This document shows positions 63,812 to 64,000 of a stretch of 64,000 nt of DNA, piece after piece. Position 1 is the stretch's first letter, and every line of letters begins with the position of its first letter. The stretch comes from Rhizodiscina lignyota (taxonomy: Eukaryota > Ascomycota > Dothideomycetes > Aulographales > Rhizodiscinaceae): contig ML978132.1 of NCBI GenBank assembly GCA_010015805.1, forward strand, positions 124,001 through 188,000, written 5' to 3'. A model generated the notes under the pieces. It made no database searches and was not told where the DNA came from. It saw only the letters and a list, made by a program, of their open reading frames with translations. The translations under genes and the position numbers were made by a program.

Positions 63812-64000
63812 TGATGACTCTTTGTATACTATGTACAGCTAGAGATGTCTCACTGTTGTAGGATACGAACGCAAGTGGAAAGAGCAACGTAAAAAGGTGT
63901 CTTCAATATATCAAATCTTTGCCTAGTCTCAAGGCTCTGGCCGAAGAGCTGGTGCAGCAAGATGGCGTGATCCAGATACGCCTTGAAGCCAGCAGCGCTG
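63812..64000. other. 3' flank at window edge
   Basis: 189 bp after the sucrose carrier stop; no feature recognised. Confidence 0.5.

Noticed and set aside
1-64000. CRISPR arrays, rRNA operons, LTR or other virus-derived elements
   Set aside because: Looked for direct-repeat arrays with unique spacers, rRNA motifs, paired long repeats and reverse-transcriptase, integrase or capsid motifs; none recognised by eye.

Overview
The window is nuclear DNA of a filamentous ascomycete (Pezizomycotina). Genes lie on both strands with short spacers. Most introns are 43 to 92 bp with GTRNGT donors, CTRAC-type branch sites and YAG acceptors, and typical fungal families are present: a split ADE5,7 pathway, a Rnt1-type RNase III, the fungal TM7S3/TM198-like membrane protein, an Hsp70-like ATPase and a small secreted cysteine-rich protein. 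A dothideomycete is my best guess for the class, but this rests on general character and not on a marker gene. I found no tRNA, rRNA, CRISPR array, or recognisable transposon or virus-derived element.

Layout. 0-7.8 kb: 3' end of an unknown gene; phosphoribosylamine-glycine ligase (GARS, -) diverging from a single reading frame that joins homoserine kinase to AIR synthase (+); mitochondrial ribosomal protein mS33 (-); RNase III (+); a phytanoyl-CoA-hydroxylase-like dioxygenase (-). 8.4-18.4 kb: a sugar transporter (-) and a 2117-residue SNF2 ATPase without introns (-). 19.2-30.4 kb, all +: glutathione synthetase, a large membrane protein, the Ras-palmitoylation subunit Erf4, and a small charged orphan. 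31.3-33.2 kb (-): an orphan gene ending in a tandem array of six 38-43 bp introns separated by 10-20 nt exons. 35-47.5 kb: KIN17 (+), an orphan with a folded C-terminus (-), SUMO E1 subunit Aos1 (+), BAR protein Rvs161 (-), a GFA/CENP-V-like enzyme (-), a small orphan (-), an Hsp70-like ATPase (-). 48-56.5 kb, all +: a coiled-coil orphan, an orphan of an apparently conserved fungal type, and a 1298-residue protein ending in a PARP-like ADP-ribosyltransferase domain. 57-64 kb: a secreted eight-cysteine peptide (-), a Na+/H+ exchanger (-), a Sut1-type sucrose/maltose carrier (+).

The two most notable items are the homoserine kinase-AIR synthase fusion, in which the second half of the usual fungal GARS-AIRS protein has become the tail of a threonine-pathway enzyme while GARS stays next door on a shared promoter, and the tandem mini-intron array. 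Exon structures were worked out by eye from splice signals and reading-frame continuity. Where I give a full exon list, the summed length is a whole number of codons.
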